Assembly (NCBI RefSeq): GCF_900102505.1 | Contig: NZ_FMVT01000021.1 | Span: 1-37,585, forward strand | Length of the DNA stretch: 37,585 nucleotides | Direction: 5' to 3' | Source of the DNA: Paracoccus tibetensis | Lineage (GTDB): Bacteria; Pseudomonadota; Alphaproteobacteria; Rhodobacterales; Rhodobacteraceae | In this document: positions 1-8,307 of the stretch, in pieces | How the letters are laid out: each line of letters opens with the position of its first letter | Numbering within the stretch: position 1 is the first letter of the stretch | Notes under the pieces: generated by a model | What the model was told of the DNA's origin: nothing | What the model saw: the letters and a program-made list of their open reading frames with translations, nothing else | Database searches by the model: none | Position numbers and translations under genes: made by a program

Positions 1-95
1 CTTCCATTTCAGGAACCGCAAGCTTCTGAACCAAAACGATGAATCCGTCTGAAAGTGACTTTCTGGGCGAGGTATCGTGACTTTTCGGGCGAGGT
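1..95. repeat. Terminal overlap marking a closed circle (copy 1)
   Basis: The first 95 bases are identical to the last 95 bases of the window (37491-37585). The shared segment includes the first two iterons of the origin. Exact identity with no target duplication, element end or integrase nearby is what a circular replicon gives when assembled with a short overlap. I therefore infer a circle of about 37,490 bp. A true direct repeat on a larger molecule is possible but less likely. Confidence 0.85.
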
Positions 96-139
96 ACCGT
101 GACTTTTTGGGCGAGGTATCGTGACTTTTCGGGCGAGGT
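55..139 (+). repeat. Iteron array, four 19-bp direct repeats at 22-bp period
   Basis: Four copies of a 19-mer with consensus GTGACTTTTCGGGCGAGGT lie at 55-73, 77-95, 99-117 and 121-139, separated by ATC, ACC and ATC. Copies 1 and 3 differ from the consensus by one or two bases in the T-rich middle. The constant 22-bp period puts the copies on nearly the same helical face. Iterons beside a Rep_3-type initiator gene are the usual binding sites for initiator monomers at oriV, and copy-number control through these sites is expected. The repeats are seen directly; origin function is inferred. Confidence 0.93.
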
Positions 140-176
140 GGCGGGTCTGGCAATATCGTCCCATGCCTGAAGTAAG

Positions 177-195
177 GTGACTTTTCGGGCGAGGT
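177..195 (+). repeat. Fifth direct iteron, detached from the array
   Basis: A further perfect copy of GTGACTTTTCGGGCGAGGT lies 56 bp after the start of the fourth array copy, separated by a non-repeat stretch (140-176). It is in the same orientation as the array and upstream of repA, so it may belong to the origin or to the control region of repA. Confidence 0.9.
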
Positions 196-257
196 CTGAG
201 GGTTAGCCGCCGATGCCCCATCAAATCGCTTCCAGAAGGACAGGATTTCGGCCTATT

Positions 258-283
258 GTGACCTTGGCAAGCAGATGGGTCAC
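258..283. promoter_or_regulatory. Half-iteron inverted repeat upstream of repA (candidate operator)
   Basis: GTGACC at 258-263 and its exact complement GGTCAC at 278-283 form an inverted repeat ending 5 bp before the repA ATG. Its first five bases, GTGAC, equal the start of the iteron. In well-studied Rep_3 plasmids (F, pPS10, R6K) initiator monomers bind direct iterons while dimers repress the rep promoter through an inverted pair of half-iterons. This arrangement fits that scheme. The repeat is seen; the operator role is inference. Confidence 0.55.
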
Positions 284-288
284 CTTGG

Positions 289-1131
289 ATGTCGGACGAA
301 CCTCGCCCAAAAAGTCACGATAGCCCGGGCGCCACCCTGAAGGCGTTCCAGCGCCGCGGAGAGGTGATCAAGCCGGCCGAGCTGATCGAGGTGCGCGGCG
401 GCGAGAAGATCACCCTGGCGGCGCGCCGGATCTACAACCAGCTTCTGTCGAACGCCTTCGGGCCCGAGATGGCGGCGGAAGGGCAGGAGTACCGCATCCC
501 CTTCGCCGAGCTGCGCGGCAACCACACCTCGAATGACCGCGTCACCGAGGCGATCCTCAGCCTGATGCAGACGGTGGTGCGCGTGCGCATGTCGGACGGC
601 TCGACGCGCAACGTGCATCTTCTCGGGCCGACCGATGTCGAGAAGTTCGGCCCTGGCATCGCGACGATGCTGACCTACGAGCTTCACCCCAAGCTGCTGC
701 CGATCCTGCGCGACAGCCAGATCTTCGCCCGCCTCGAGATGCAGATCCTCCACGGCTTCGGCACGAAATACGGCATGGCGCTCTACGAGATGATCGCCAA
801 GCGCATCAGCCTGAAGCACGTCTTCTACAACGACTTCGAGACCGAGGAGCTGCGGGATTATCTCGGGGTCCCGGACGGCAAGCTCGGCCCCTTCGCAGCG
901 CTGAGACGCAAGGCGATCGAGCCGGCCGTGGCCGAGGTCAACGCCCTCGCGCCCTTTTCCTGCAGCGTCGTCGTGATCGAGAACAAGGGCCGCAAGGTCA
1001 CCAAGCTGCGGCTGAACTGGTGGATGAAGACCGTCGAGGAGCGCAAGGCCCAATGGCAAGCCCAGCAGGAAAAGCAGCGCGACCTCTTCGACCCCGGCCT
1101 CGCCGAGCTGGACCTTTTCGAGTCCTCCTGA
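289..1131 (+). CDS. repA: RepA replication initiator, Rep_3-like winged-helix family
   Basis: This 280-aa protein is the probable initiator that binds the iterons at 55-195 and opens oriV. It has two tandem winged-helix-like regions. The first runs roughly over residues 25-130 and starts after VIKPAELIEV. The second, about residues 150-245, contains YGMALYEMIAKR, an F-rich strand and ELRDYLGVP followed by FAALRRKAIEPAVAEVN, the typical second helix set of Rep_3 initiators. The acidic tail DLFDPGLAELDLFESS is unusual and might contact host replication proteins. ATG 289 is preferred because no better start lies downstream, although its ribosome-binding site is weak. An inverted iteron at 300-318 falls within the first ten codons, so residues EPRPKSH are encoded by it. 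repA diverges from parA across the origin, as in many alphaproteobacterial RepA plasmids. Confidence 0.92.
   Translation: MSDEPRPKSHDSPGATLKAFQRRGEVIKPAELIEVRGGEKITLAARRIYNQLLSNAFGPEMAAEGQEYRIPFAELRGNHTSNDRVTEAILSLMQTVVRVRMSDGSTRNVHLLGPTDVEKFGPGIATMLTYELHPKLLPILRDSQIFARLEMQILHGFGTKYGMALYEMIAKRISLKHVFYNDFETEELRDYLGVPDGKLGPFAALRRKAIEPAVAEVNALAPFSCSVVVIENKGRKVTKLRLNWWMKTVEERKAQWQAQQEKQRDLFDPGLAELDLFESS
300..318 (-). repeat. Inverted iteron inside the 5' end of repA
   Basis: ACCTCGCCCAAAAAGTCAC on the plus strand is the exact reverse complement of array copy 3 (99-117). It overlaps codons 4 to 10 of repA. RepA bound here would sit on its own translation start region, which suggests autorepression or handcuffing with the array. 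Confidence 0.9.
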
Positions 1132-1304
1132 GCGGGCATCGGGGCATGCAGTCGCTCATGGAACATGCGCCGGGCGGCAGATGTCCGGGTCGCATGGCGT
1201 CCTTTTCGGCTTCCGGCCTTGCCTTCCGCGGCAAAAGGCAGTGATTAGCCCGGGAAACAAACAGGCAGTCCCTCGTTTCAAAGGAAACCAGGAAGGAACG
1301 ACCC

Positions 1305-2276
1305 GTGAATGCGCTCTCCGTTTCCGTGATCATCACGGCCCATGACGCGGCAGCCACGATTGCGGATGCCGTCCGCACCGCCTTGGACGAGCCCGAGACG
1401 GGCGAGGTGATCGTGGTCGACGACGCCTCGCGCGATGCGACCGCCGCCACGGCCGAGGCGGCGGGCAGGGGGGACGGGCGGCTGCGGCTGATCCGGTGCA
1501 AGGCGAATGTCGGCCCCGCCGCCGCGCGCAACCTGGCGCTGGACGCCGCGGGATGCGCAGTCGTGGCGGTGCTCGATGCCGACGACTTCGTCCTGCCCGG
1601 CCGTTTCTCGCGGCTTCTGGCGGTGCCGGACTGGGACATGGTGGCCGACAACATCCTCTTCGTGGAGAACAACGCCTCGCGCGGCAACCTGCCGCCGATC
1701 CCAAGGGTCACGCCGTCGCTGATCGACATCGACCTGACGAGGTTCGTTGAGGCCAATCATGCCGTGCGGGGCGGCGTTCGGCATGAATGGGGCTTCCTGA
1801 AGCCCCTCATGCGGCGGGATTTCCTGACCGGCAACGGGCTGCGCTACGACGGTGCCCTGCGCTTGGGCGAGGATTACGATCTCTATGTGCGGATGCTGCA
1901 GAAGGGCGCGCGGTTCCGCGTCTCGACCGAGGCGGGCTATGCCGCCCGTTGGCGGCCGGATTCGCTCAGCTCGCGCCACTGCACGGCCGATCTCGAGGCC
2001 CTCCATGCGGCCGCGGAGGCCCATCTGTCGCTGCCGGGCCTCGATGGGGTCGAACGGGCGGCGCTTGGCACCTATGCGCGGGACCTGCGCCACCGCTTCC
2101 TGCTGCGCGACTTCCTCGACCGCCGCAGGCAGGCCGGACGGGCAGGGGCCCTGCTGTCGGCCTTGCGCCGGCCCCTGACGCTGGCGCCGATCGTGCGGGG
2201 GGTTCTCAGCGACAAGCTCGCGGCCCGCGCGCCAAAGCCCCCCTCCCGCATCGGCCGCCTTCTGATCGAGGGCTGA
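1305..2276 (+). CDS. Family 2 glycosyltransferase, ExoO-like
   Basis: This 323-aa GT-A fold glycosyltransferase probably adds one sugar to the lipid-linked exopolysaccharide repeat at the cytoplasmic face of the inner membrane. The N-terminus SVSVIITAHD is the first beta strand. VVDDAS near residues 37-42 and DADD at 91-94 are the nucleotide-sugar and metal-binding motifs, and GEDYDLYVRM near 187 is the C-terminal acidic motif that often holds the catalytic base. It starts with GTG, preceded by a good AGGAAGGA site at 1290-1297. It resembles the next gene (minus strand) in domain plan, and both resemble rhizobial ExoO, but the acceptor cannot be assigned. The two genes converge with 8 bp between stop codons, both within a hairpin. 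Confidence 0.88.
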   Translation: MNALSVSVIITAHDAAATIADAVRTALDEPETGEVIVVDDASRDATAATAEAAGRGDGRLRLIRCKANVGPAAARNLALDAAGCAVVAVLDADDFVLPGRFSRLLAVPDWDMVADNILFVENNASRGNLPPIPRVTPSLIDIDLTRFVEANHAVRGGVRHEWGFLKPLMRRDFLTGNGLRYDGALRLGEDYDLYVRMLQKGARFRVSTEAGYAARWRPDSLSSRHCTADLEALHAAAEAHLSLPGLDGVERAALGTYARDLRHRFLLRDFLDRRRQAGRAGALLSALRRPLTLAPIVRGVLSDKLAARAPKPPSRIGRLLIEG

Positions 2277-2291
2277 GCGCGGCCTCAGCCC
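2270..2291. terminator. Bidirectional hairpin containing both stop codons
   Basis: GGGCTGAG at 2270-2277 pairs perfectly with CTCAGCCC at 2284-2291 across a 6-base loop. The TGA of the upstream gene (2274-2276) and the TGA of the opposing gene (2285-2287) each lie in one arm. There is no clear T-run, so Rho-independent termination is uncertain. Position between two convergent genes favours a shared terminator or RNA 3'-end stabiliser. Confidence 0.55.
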
Positions 2292-3457
2292 GCGCGCTTC
2301 TGGCCCGCGGTCGTGGCCGCGGCAAGCCAATGGGTCCAGGCGGGCGCCTGCGGCGGCGGACCCTCGTCCCGTGCCGCCCTGGCCGCCACGGCGGCGGCGA
2401 CCGGGGCAGGAGGCAGGGACCAGGGGCTCCCGGAGGCAGGCATGTCGGGGATCGGGCTCGGCAAGGCGGCATCGGGCAGGGCGCCCGCCTGCGCCGCCCT
2501 GTGCCGGCGCCGGTCGCGCAGGCTCTCCACCAGCCGAAGGATCATGGCCGGGTCGGCCAGGCGGGGCAGGGCGCCGCGCCAGTGCCGGGCCTTGATGTCG
2601 GCGACCAGCGTCTCGTAGCGCAGGGACAGGCGCAGCTGCCGGTCCACGGCCGCCGCGGCCGCCCGGGTCTCGGGGTCCGGCATCGGGGGCAGGGCGCGAT
2701 GGGCGGCCAGCATGGCCGCGACCGTGTCCACCGACAGCCGGTGCGAGATCGAGCCTGCGTGCCGCCGATAGGCGTAGAGGGGATCGGGCAGCAGCAGGAA
2801 GCGCGCCCCCTCCAGCAGCAGGCGCATCACCAGGTCGAAATCCTCGCCGATCCTCAGCGTCGGATCGTAGCGCCGCGCGGCCAGCACCTCGCGCCGGATC
2901 AGCGGCTTCAGATAGCCGAAATGGGGCAGGGCGGCGGCGGCATCGTTGCTGCGCAGATAGAGCGCGGGCGTCAGGGTCATCGGCGCGCTCAGCGCCAGGG
3001 ACTGCAGCAGGCTCCGCCCGTTCGGCTCGGCGACCGCGCCGAAATAGACCAGGTCGTCCGCGACGATGTCCGCATCCGCGGCCTCGGCGGCCGCGATCAG
3101 GCGCGCGAGGCGCGCGGGATGGATCAGATCGTCGCTGTCCACGACCGCGATCCAGGTGCCTTGGGCGGCGTCCAGCGCCAGGTTGCGCGTGGCGGCGGGT
3201 CCGCTATTGCGGGGCGAGGCGATGACCCGCACCCGGTCGTCGCCCTGGGCGATGCCGCGCGCGATGGCCACGCTGTCGTCATCCGAGGCATCGTCGGCCA
3301 GGATCAGCTCGAGCCGCGTCTCGGTCTGGCCCAGCACCGAGGCCATGGCCGCGGCCAGGTGCGGGGCGCCGCGGAAATTGGCCATGACGACCGAAACCAG
3401 CGGCGGGATCGCGGCGCCTGCGCTCACGTGGTCAGCACCTGACGGAGTGAACGACAT
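2285..3457 (-). CDS. Family 2 glycosyltransferase, ExoO-like
   Basis: This 390-aa protein has a GT2 catalytic domain over about residues 20-240 and a longer Ala/Arg-rich C-terminus without recognisable motifs. Visible motifs are VSVVMANFRG (first strand), LADDASDDDS, DSDD at 107-110 (metal and nucleotide-sugar binding), GYLKPLIRR and GEDFDLVMRLL (acceptor-side acidic motif), then YAYRRHAGSISHR. The same block order is found in rhizobial ExoO and ExoW. The likely role is addition of a glucose-type residue to the growing repeat unit, with donor and linkage unknown. The gene points against the cluster's main direction and diverges from exoK across 98 bp, so it may have its own promoter. An internal GTG nearer the first strand is an alternative start. 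Confidence 0.87.
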   Translation of the reverse strand: MSFTPSGADHVSAGAAIPPLVSVVMANFRGAPHLAAAMASVLGQTETRLELILADDASDDDSVAIARGIAQGDDRVRVIASPRNSGPAATRNLALDAAQGTWIAVVDSDDLIHPARLARLIAAAEAADADIVADDLVYFGAVAEPNGRSLLQSLALSAPMTLTPALYLRSNDAAAALPHFGYLKPLIRREVLAARRYDPTLRIGEDFDLVMRLLLEGARFLLLPDPLYAYRRHAGSISHRLSVDTVAAMLAAHRALPPMPDPETRAAAAAVDRQLRLSLRYETLVADIKARHWRGALPRLADPAMILRLVESLRDRRRHRAAQAGALPDAALPSPIPDMPASGSPWSLPPAPVAAAVAARAARDEGPPPQAPAWTHWLAAATTAGQKRAG

Positions 3458-3555
3458 TTGAACGCCTTTATCTTGACCATGGACCGGGTGCTTCCATAAG
3501 CCGGGCGGGACAACGCGGCAACCCTGCGGCGTTCCTGCGACAAAGGGGCCCTCTC

Positions 3556-4341
3556 ATGCGCCATCTGCTTGCCGTCCTGCCCGCCCTCGCCCTCATGGGC
3601 CAGCCGCTTCTGGCAGAGACGCGGCCCCCCCATCCCGACACGGCAGGCTTCTTCGAGGACTTCTCGACCCTGCTGAGGAAGGACCGCTGGTACATCTCGG
3701 ACGGCTGGACCAACGGCGACTGGCAGGACTGCCACTGGTCGCGCCGGGCGGTCCAGGTGAAGGACGGCATCCTGACGCTGCTGCACATCCCGGCGCCCGA
3801 AGGCGCGGACGGCCCCCCGCTCTGCGGCGAGGTCCAGACGAACGCCTTCTTCCACTACGGCACCTTCGAGGCCCGGATCCGCACGCCGCGGCAATCGGGG
3901 TTGAACGCCTCGGTCTTCACCTATGCCGGGCCGACCCACAACTCGCCCCATGACGAGATCGACATCGAGATCCTCACCCGCGAGCCGGGCGAGATGACGA
4001 TGAACACCTATGTCGACGGCAAGCCCCATAACGGCGCCACCGTGCCCTCGAGCCCCTCCTTCGAGGACGAGTTCCGCACCGTCGGCTTCCGGTGGGCGCC
4101 GGACGGCATCACCTGGTATCTCGAGGGCCGCGAGGTCCACCGCACGGCCCCCGGCACCGTCCTGCCCGACCATCCGCAGAAACTCTACATGTCGTTCTGG
4201 AGCACGACGACCCTGACCGACTGGATGGGCCAGCAGACCCCGCGCGACGCGCCCCTGGGCTACGAGATCGACTGGCTGGCCTATACCCCGCTCGAGGCCT
4301 CCTGCCTCTTCGAGGGATCTGTCACCTGCCAGGAGCCGTGA
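3556..4341 (+). CDS. exoK: Secreted GH16 beta-glucanase, ExoK-like EPS depolymerase
   Basis: This 261-aa enzyme should cleave beta-1,3/1,4-linked glucan-type backbones, trimming nascent exopolysaccharide as ExoK does for succinoglycan. Residues 1-20 form a signal peptide ending LLA before ETRPP, so it acts outside the cytoplasm. The GH16 catalytic motif is HDEIDIE, with E134 as nucleophile, D136 in between and E138 as acid/base. Substrate-cleft aromatics follow in FRWAPDGITWY and MSFWSTTT. Length matches single-domain GH16 enzymes. The start is supported by AAAGGGG upstream of ATG 3556. Its stop overlaps the next start (TGATG), which implies co-translation of depolymerase and polymerase. Confidence 0.92.
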   Translation: MRHLLAVLPALALMGQPLLAETRPPHPDTAGFFEDFSTLLRKDRWYISDGWTNGDWQDCHWSRRAVQVKDGILTLLHIPAPEGADGPPLCGEVQTNAFFHYGTFEARIRTPRQSGLNASVFTYAGPTHNSPHDEIDIEILTREPGEMTMNTYVDGKPHNGATVPSSPSFEDEFRTVGFRWAPDGITWYLEGREVHRTAPGTVLPDHPQKLYMSFWSTTTLTDWMGQQTPRDAPLGYEIDWLAYTPLEASCLFEGSVTCQEP

Positions 4342-5579
4342 TGGGCGAGCTTGCCGCCATAGGCCCGCGGGCCGGACCCTACAGGGCGGCGCGGCGTCCG
4401 CGCCGCCGGACCCTGAGCTATTCCCCGACCGCGATCGCGGCCTTCATCGCCGTCTTCGGCCTCGCCTTCGTCCCGGCCCTCGGCTCGAAGGGGGTGCTGC
4501 TGTTCCTGATGGCGGGGATGTTCCTGGTCGTCGGCCGCTTCGGCGAGAGCCTCGGCGCGCTCCGCCGCGAATGGCTGATCGTCCTGCTGACGCTGTGGTG
4601 CGTGATGTCCTTCGGCTGGTCGGACTATCCCGCGCTCAGCCTGCGGCACGGCATCCAGCTTCTGCTGACGGTGATGATCGGGGTGGTCATCGGCTACCGG
4701 GTGGCGCCGATGACCTTCCTGAAGGTCGTCTTCCTGACCAGCTCGCTCACGGCCCTCGCAAGCCTTCTGGTGCGGCGCGCCCGCGCCGATGGCGAGGGCT
4801 ATCTGGGCATCTATTCCAGCAAGAACGCCTTGGCGGATGCCAGCTCGGTGCTCATCCTCGCGGCGATGGCGGTGCTGCTCGACCGCCGCCTCTCCTGGCG
4901 CTGGCGCCTGCCCGCGCTCGTTTCGCTGGCCCTGGGCGCGCTGCTTCTGGTCATGGGACAGTCGAGCGGGGCGCTGGTCAGCACCCTCGCCGTCATCCTG
5001 GTCTTCGGCAGCCTCGTCCTGCTGCAGCGCCTGACGCCCGTGATGCGCCTGGTCGCGGTGGCCCTGGTGCTGGTGCTGTCGGCGGCGATCGCGGTGGCGC
5101 TGTCGTCCTTTGCCGACGAGCTGGCGCAGATCTTCCTGGACCTCACGGGCAAGGACATCACGCTGACCGGCCGCACCGCGCTCTGGGCGGTGGCCCTGGG
5201 CGAGATCGCCGAGCGGCCGCTTCTGGGCACGGGCTTTCAGGCCTTCTGGGTGCATGGCCAGCCGCTGGCCGAGCAGCTCTGGGCCGAGTTCTACATCGAG
5301 AGCCGCCAGGGCTTCCATTTCCACAACACCCTCATCTCGAACGCGGTCGAGATCGGCGTCTTGGCGACGGCGCTTCAGATGTTCGTCTTCATCGGCGCCT
5401 TGTGGTCCTGCCTCGGCTGGTCGATCCGCCGCCCCTCGGCCGCCTCGGTCTTCTTCGCCCTCTTCATGGTGCGGCTGTTCCTGCTCATGTGGATCGAGGT
5501 CGTGTATTTCTACCAGTTCGCCCTCGCGACCCTGATCATCACCGTCGCGATCTGCTATGGCCGCCGCTTCAGGACCTGA
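4341..5579 (+). CDS. exoQ: O-antigen ligase/polymerase family protein, ExoQ-like (Wzy)
   Basis: This 412-aa polytopic membrane protein has about 10-12 hydrophobic segments and the Wzy_C/O-antigen-ligase region near residues 270-350, with LTGRTALWAVAL, then PLLGTGFQAFW and a loop holding HFHNTLISNAVEIG. In Wzx/Wzy-dependent systems such proteins join undecaprenyl-linked repeat units in the periplasm, and ExoQ does this for high-molecular-weight succinoglycan. ATG 4341 is chosen because it overlaps the exoK stop by one base. The open frame extends upstream, but only antisense-like sequence within exoK would be added. A 165-bp gap with a hairpin separates it from exoT. Confidence 0.88.
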   Translation: MGELAAIGPRAGPYRAARRPRRRTLSYSPTAIAAFIAVFGLAFVPALGSKGVLLFLMAGMFLVVGRFGESLGALRREWLIVLLTLWCVMSFGWSDYPALSLRHGIQLLLTVMIGVVIGYRVAPMTFLKVVFLTSSLTALASLLVRRARADGEGYLGIYSSKNALADASSVLILAAMAVLLDRRLSWRWRLPALVSLALGALLLVMGQSSGALVSTLAVILVFGSLVLLQRLTPVMRLVAVALVLVLSAAIAVALSSFADELAQIFLDLTGKDITLTGRTALWAVALGEIAERPLLGTGFQAFWVHGQPLAEQLWAEFYIESRQGFHFHNTLISNAVEIGVLATALQMFVFIGALWSCLGWSIRRPSAASVFFALFMVRLFLLMWIEVVYFYQFALATLIITVAICYGRRFRT

Positions 5580-5613
5580 CCTGCCCGAGGCACCCGGGCA
5601 CCCCGCGCGGCGG

Positions 5614-5637
5614 GCGCCGGCTTGTGTTTCCCGGCGC
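5614..5637. terminator. Hairpin downstream of exoQ
   Basis: GCGCCGG at 5614-5620 pairs with CCGGCGC at 5631-5637 across a 10-base loop, about 35 bp after the exoQ stop. No T-run follows, so it could be a weak terminator, an attenuator before exoT or an RNA-stabilising element. Confidence 0.35.
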
Positions 5638-5744
5638 GGGCCAGTACCTCCGCGGCGGACATGCAGGACGGGCAGGACCGCCTGCAACGCGTTGCCGCCT
5701 TCGGTTGATGTGAAGAATGAGCAAGCTCGCGGCGACAAGACGGG

Positions 5745-7262
5745 ATGACGGCCATAGACCAGGATAGCAACCGGTTCGATCCGCCCGACCAGGCGATGGG
5801 TCGATCAGTGAAGCGCGGTGCGGTCGCCACGGGCGGGGCGCAGATCGTCAAGCTGGCCTGCCAGATCGTCTCGGTCATCGTCCTGTCGCGGCTGCTGCAG
5901 CCCGAGGATTTCGGAATCGTCGCCATGGCCGCGCCGGTCGCGGCCTTCGTGGGCCTCTTCCTCGACATGGGCCTGACGCAGGCCACGGTGCAGAAGAAGG
6001 GCCTCACCTCGGAGGAGGTGAACAGTCTCTTCTGGATCAACATGGCGGTTGCCGTGCTGCTGAGCGGGCTCATGGTCCTGATCGCGCCCCTCGCCGCCCG
6101 CTTCTACGCAGAGCCGCAGGTCGGCCCACTGGTCGCCGCCATGAGCCTGCAGCTGGTGGTCGGGGCGGCGGGCGCGCAGCACTACGCCCTCGCCACTCGC
6201 CGGATGGCCTTCGGCCGGCTGGCCGTTCTGGAAAGCGTGGGGGCGGTGCTGGGCCTCGCGGCCGCCATTGCCTGGGCCTATGTCATGCAGACCTACTGGG
6301 CACTGTTCTTCGGCGGGATCGTGGCGATGCTGTGCTCGACCCTGGGCTGCTGGATGAGCTCGCGCTGGCGGCCCGGCCTGCCGCGATGGGTCAGCGGGGC
6401 AGGGGGGATGGTCAGCTTCGGCGCCGGCATCACCGGCTTCAACTTCGCCAACTACTTCGCGCGCAACATCGACCAGATCCTGATCGGGCGGCAATGGGGC
6501 AACCAGCAGCTCGGGTTCTACGACCGGGGCAACCGGCTGCTGCTGTTCCCGCTCCAGCAGCTCATCTACCCGCTCGGGCGGGTCATGGTGCCGGCCCTCT
6601 CGCGCATGACCGATGAAGCCGATCGCTACAGGCATGCCTATCTGCGCGTCGCGGCGCTGCTGCTTTTCGTGGCGCTGCCGGGCGTGGCGGTCTCGATCGC
6701 CATGGCCGACCTGCTGATCCCGCTGGCCCTGGGGCATCAATGGGACGGGACCATCCCGATCTTCCAGGCCCTCGGCTTTGCAGGGCTGATGCAACCGCTC
6801 AACAGCCCGACAGGCTGGCTGTTCATCAGCCAAGGGCGGTCGATGGACTTCATGCGGTGGGGCATTTTCGGGGCAGTGACCACGACGCTGGCAGTGGTCA
6901 TCGGCCTTCCCCATGGCGCCTTCGGCGTCGCTTTAGCTTATGCAGCGACCGAGTACCTGCGCACGCCCCTGCTGGGGCTTTACGTCGGCCGACGAGGTCC
7001 TGTCCACGCCCGCCACATCCTGCGCATGGCCGCGCCCTTCGTCCTAGGGGCCCATGTCGCTGTTGCGGCCGTCTGGCTGCTGCGCGGGCACATGCCGGGC
7101 GGACCGGCCGCCGGCCTGCTGGCCGGCGCCGCCCTGAGCTATCTGATCGTGACGCTTGTCGCCGCAGCCTTTCCAGTGGGGCGTGAGACCTTGGCAGAGG
7201 TCCGGAACTTGGCATCGACGCTGCTCGGAAAGATGATGAAGCGCAGCAACTCACCAAGGTGA
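5745..7262 (+). CDS. exoT: Polysaccharide flippase, ExoT/WzxC-like
   Basis: This 505-aa protein has about 12-14 hydrophobic helices and belongs to the MOP/MATE-like polysaccharide transporter superfamily (Polysacc_synt_3 type). The opening GAVATGGAQIVKLACQIVSVIVLSR segment followed by LLQPEDFGIVAMA is the family signature, and FARNIDQILIGR with LGFYDRGNRLL occurs mid-protein. It should flip undecaprenyl-PP-linked repeat units to the periplasm for polymerisation by ExoQ. ATG 5745 lacks a clear ribosome-binding site; the next methionine (MGRSVKRG, about codon 18) is an alternative. Base composition drifts to lower GC near its 3' end, where the following gene begins an atypical segment. Confidence 0.9.
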   Translation: MTAIDQDSNRFDPPDQAMGRSVKRGAVATGGAQIVKLACQIVSVIVLSRLLQPEDFGIVAMAAPVAAFVGLFLDMGLTQATVQKKGLTSEEVNSLFWINMAVAVLLSGLMVLIAPLAARFYAEPQVGPLVAAMSLQLVVGAAGAQHYALATRRMAFGRLAVLESVGAVLGLAAAIAWAYVMQTYWALFFGGIVAMLCSTLGCWMSSRWRPGLPRWVSGAGGMVSFGAGITGFNFANYFARNIDQILIGRQWGNQQLGFYDRGNRLLLFPLQQLIYPLGRVMVPALSRMTDEADRYRHAYLRVAALLLFVALPGVAVSIAMADLLIPLALGHQWDGTIPIFQALGFAGLMQPLNSPTGWLFISQGRSMDFMRWGIFGAVTTTLAVVIGLPHGAFGVALAYAATEYLRTPLLGLYVGRRGPVHARHILRMAAPFVLGAHVAVAAVWLLRGHMPGGPAAGLLAGAALSYLIVTLVAAAFPVGRETLAEVRNLASTLLGKMMKRSNSPR

Positions 7263-7407
7263 AAGCCTTGACCCTCGGTTTGGTAAACATGAACAACGTC
7301 ACCGGCTCGGATCTGCAGAAGCGCTGCATGTAGAGCTGAAGGGCGGGCAATTGGGCCGGTGCATGTCAGGCGGGCATGCATCAGTTGGTACATCTTAGGA
7401 GTTCCCG

Positions 7408-8259
7408 ATGCGCGGCGTCTGGAGAATAAGGCAGTTTCTCGAGGAGCAGCGGCAAAAGCGTCGCTTGCGCCAGGCAGGCAAGGCTGTCGCTCGTTTCCCA
7501 AACGTCGGAAACAGGAGAGCACACGAGCTAGATGCGCCGCTGGTCGTTACGCTGACATCCTATCCGCCGCGCTTTCCGACCTTGGGAAAGACGCTTCGAA
7601 GCGTTCTGGACCAGACGGTGCGACCCGATCGAACGATCCTCTGGCTGACAGAGAAGGATCTGGCTTGTTTGCCAAGGGAGGTTCACGCGCTTCAGACACA
7701 TGGCCTGGAAATCCGGACCTGTTCCGACTTGCGCTCGTACAAGAAGCTGATCCCAGCCCTCAACGCGTTCCCGGATGCATGGTTCGTGACGGCAGATGAC
7801 GACGTCTACTATCCACCCGATTGGCTCGAGGGGCTTGTCGGCGAGGCCGAGCGCCGCACCGTGGTCGCCGCCCGCGCTCATCTGGCTCAGCTGGACGCTT
7901 CAGGACGGCTCCTCCCTTATTCAAGCTGGATCATGAACACAGGCCACCTGCGGGCGGCCTCATCGGAAACGCGTCTGTTTCCAACGGGTGTGGGCGGCGT
8001 GCTTTATCCGCCGAATGCCTTCGCCAAGAAGGTTCTGGACGAAGAGGCGTTCATGCGGCTCTGTCCGCATGGCGATGACATCTGGTTCTTCTGGATGGCT
8101 CGGCTAGCGGGAACCGGGCATGCCCGCACCCCATCCGGCTTCGAGATCCTGGCATGGCCCCATTCCCAGGACGTGGGGCTTTTCCGCGAAAACCAGTTCA
8201 ACAGCCGCAACGACTTTCAGATCAGTAGCATGGAACAAGAGTTTGGTCCCATTCCTTGA
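7408..8259 (+). CDS. GT-A glycosyltransferase of the LTSYPPR/ADDDVYYP type
   Basis: This 283-aa protein begins with a basic amphipathic stretch and then shows VVTLTSYPPRF near residues 46-56, RTILWLTEKD, DLRSYKKLIPAL and the metal-binding ADDDVYYP motif near 129-136. This motif order is found in bacterial capsule and LPS glycosyltransferases related to GT2. HGDDIWFFWMA near 220 is probably the acceptor-side acidic motif. The AGGAG at 5-nt spacing before ATG 7408 is strong. Codon use is less GC-biased than in the exo core, and 145 bp separate it from exoT, so it may be a later insertion. It probably adds a side-chain or cap sugar to the polymer; the specificity is unknown. Confidence 0.82.
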   Translation: MRGVWRIRQFLEEQRQKRRLRQAGKAVARFPNVGNRRAHELDAPLVVTLTSYPPRFPTLGKTLRSVLDQTVRPDRTILWLTEKDLACLPREVHALQTHGLEIRTCSDLRSYKKLIPALNAFPDAWFVTADDDVYYPPDWLEGLVGEAERRTVVAARAHLAQLDASGRLLPYSSWIMNTGHLRAASSETRLFPTGVGGVLYPPNAFAKKVLDEEAFMRLCPHGDDIWFFWMARLAGTGHARTPSGFEILAWPHSQDVGLFRENQFNSRNDFQISSMEQEFGPIP

Positions 8260-8307
8260 GCATGCAGCAGAAGACAATAGCCCGCAGCCCAAGTCCTGAC
8301 CACTGAC

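Noticed and set aside
55..195. CRISPR array
   Set aside because: Repeats are separated by only 3 bp and lie at a replication gene. There are no spacers or cas genes.
9..224. A 71-codon minus-strand frame over the iterons
   Set aside because: Its repeated RPKSH peptide is simply the translated iteron. No ribosome-binding site or domain is visible.
1787..3442. A long plus-strand frame overlapping two glycosyltransferase genes
   Set aside because: It spans a convergent junction and the hairpin, is Arg/Gly/Ala-rich and matches no family, whereas both GT2 genes have motifs and starts.
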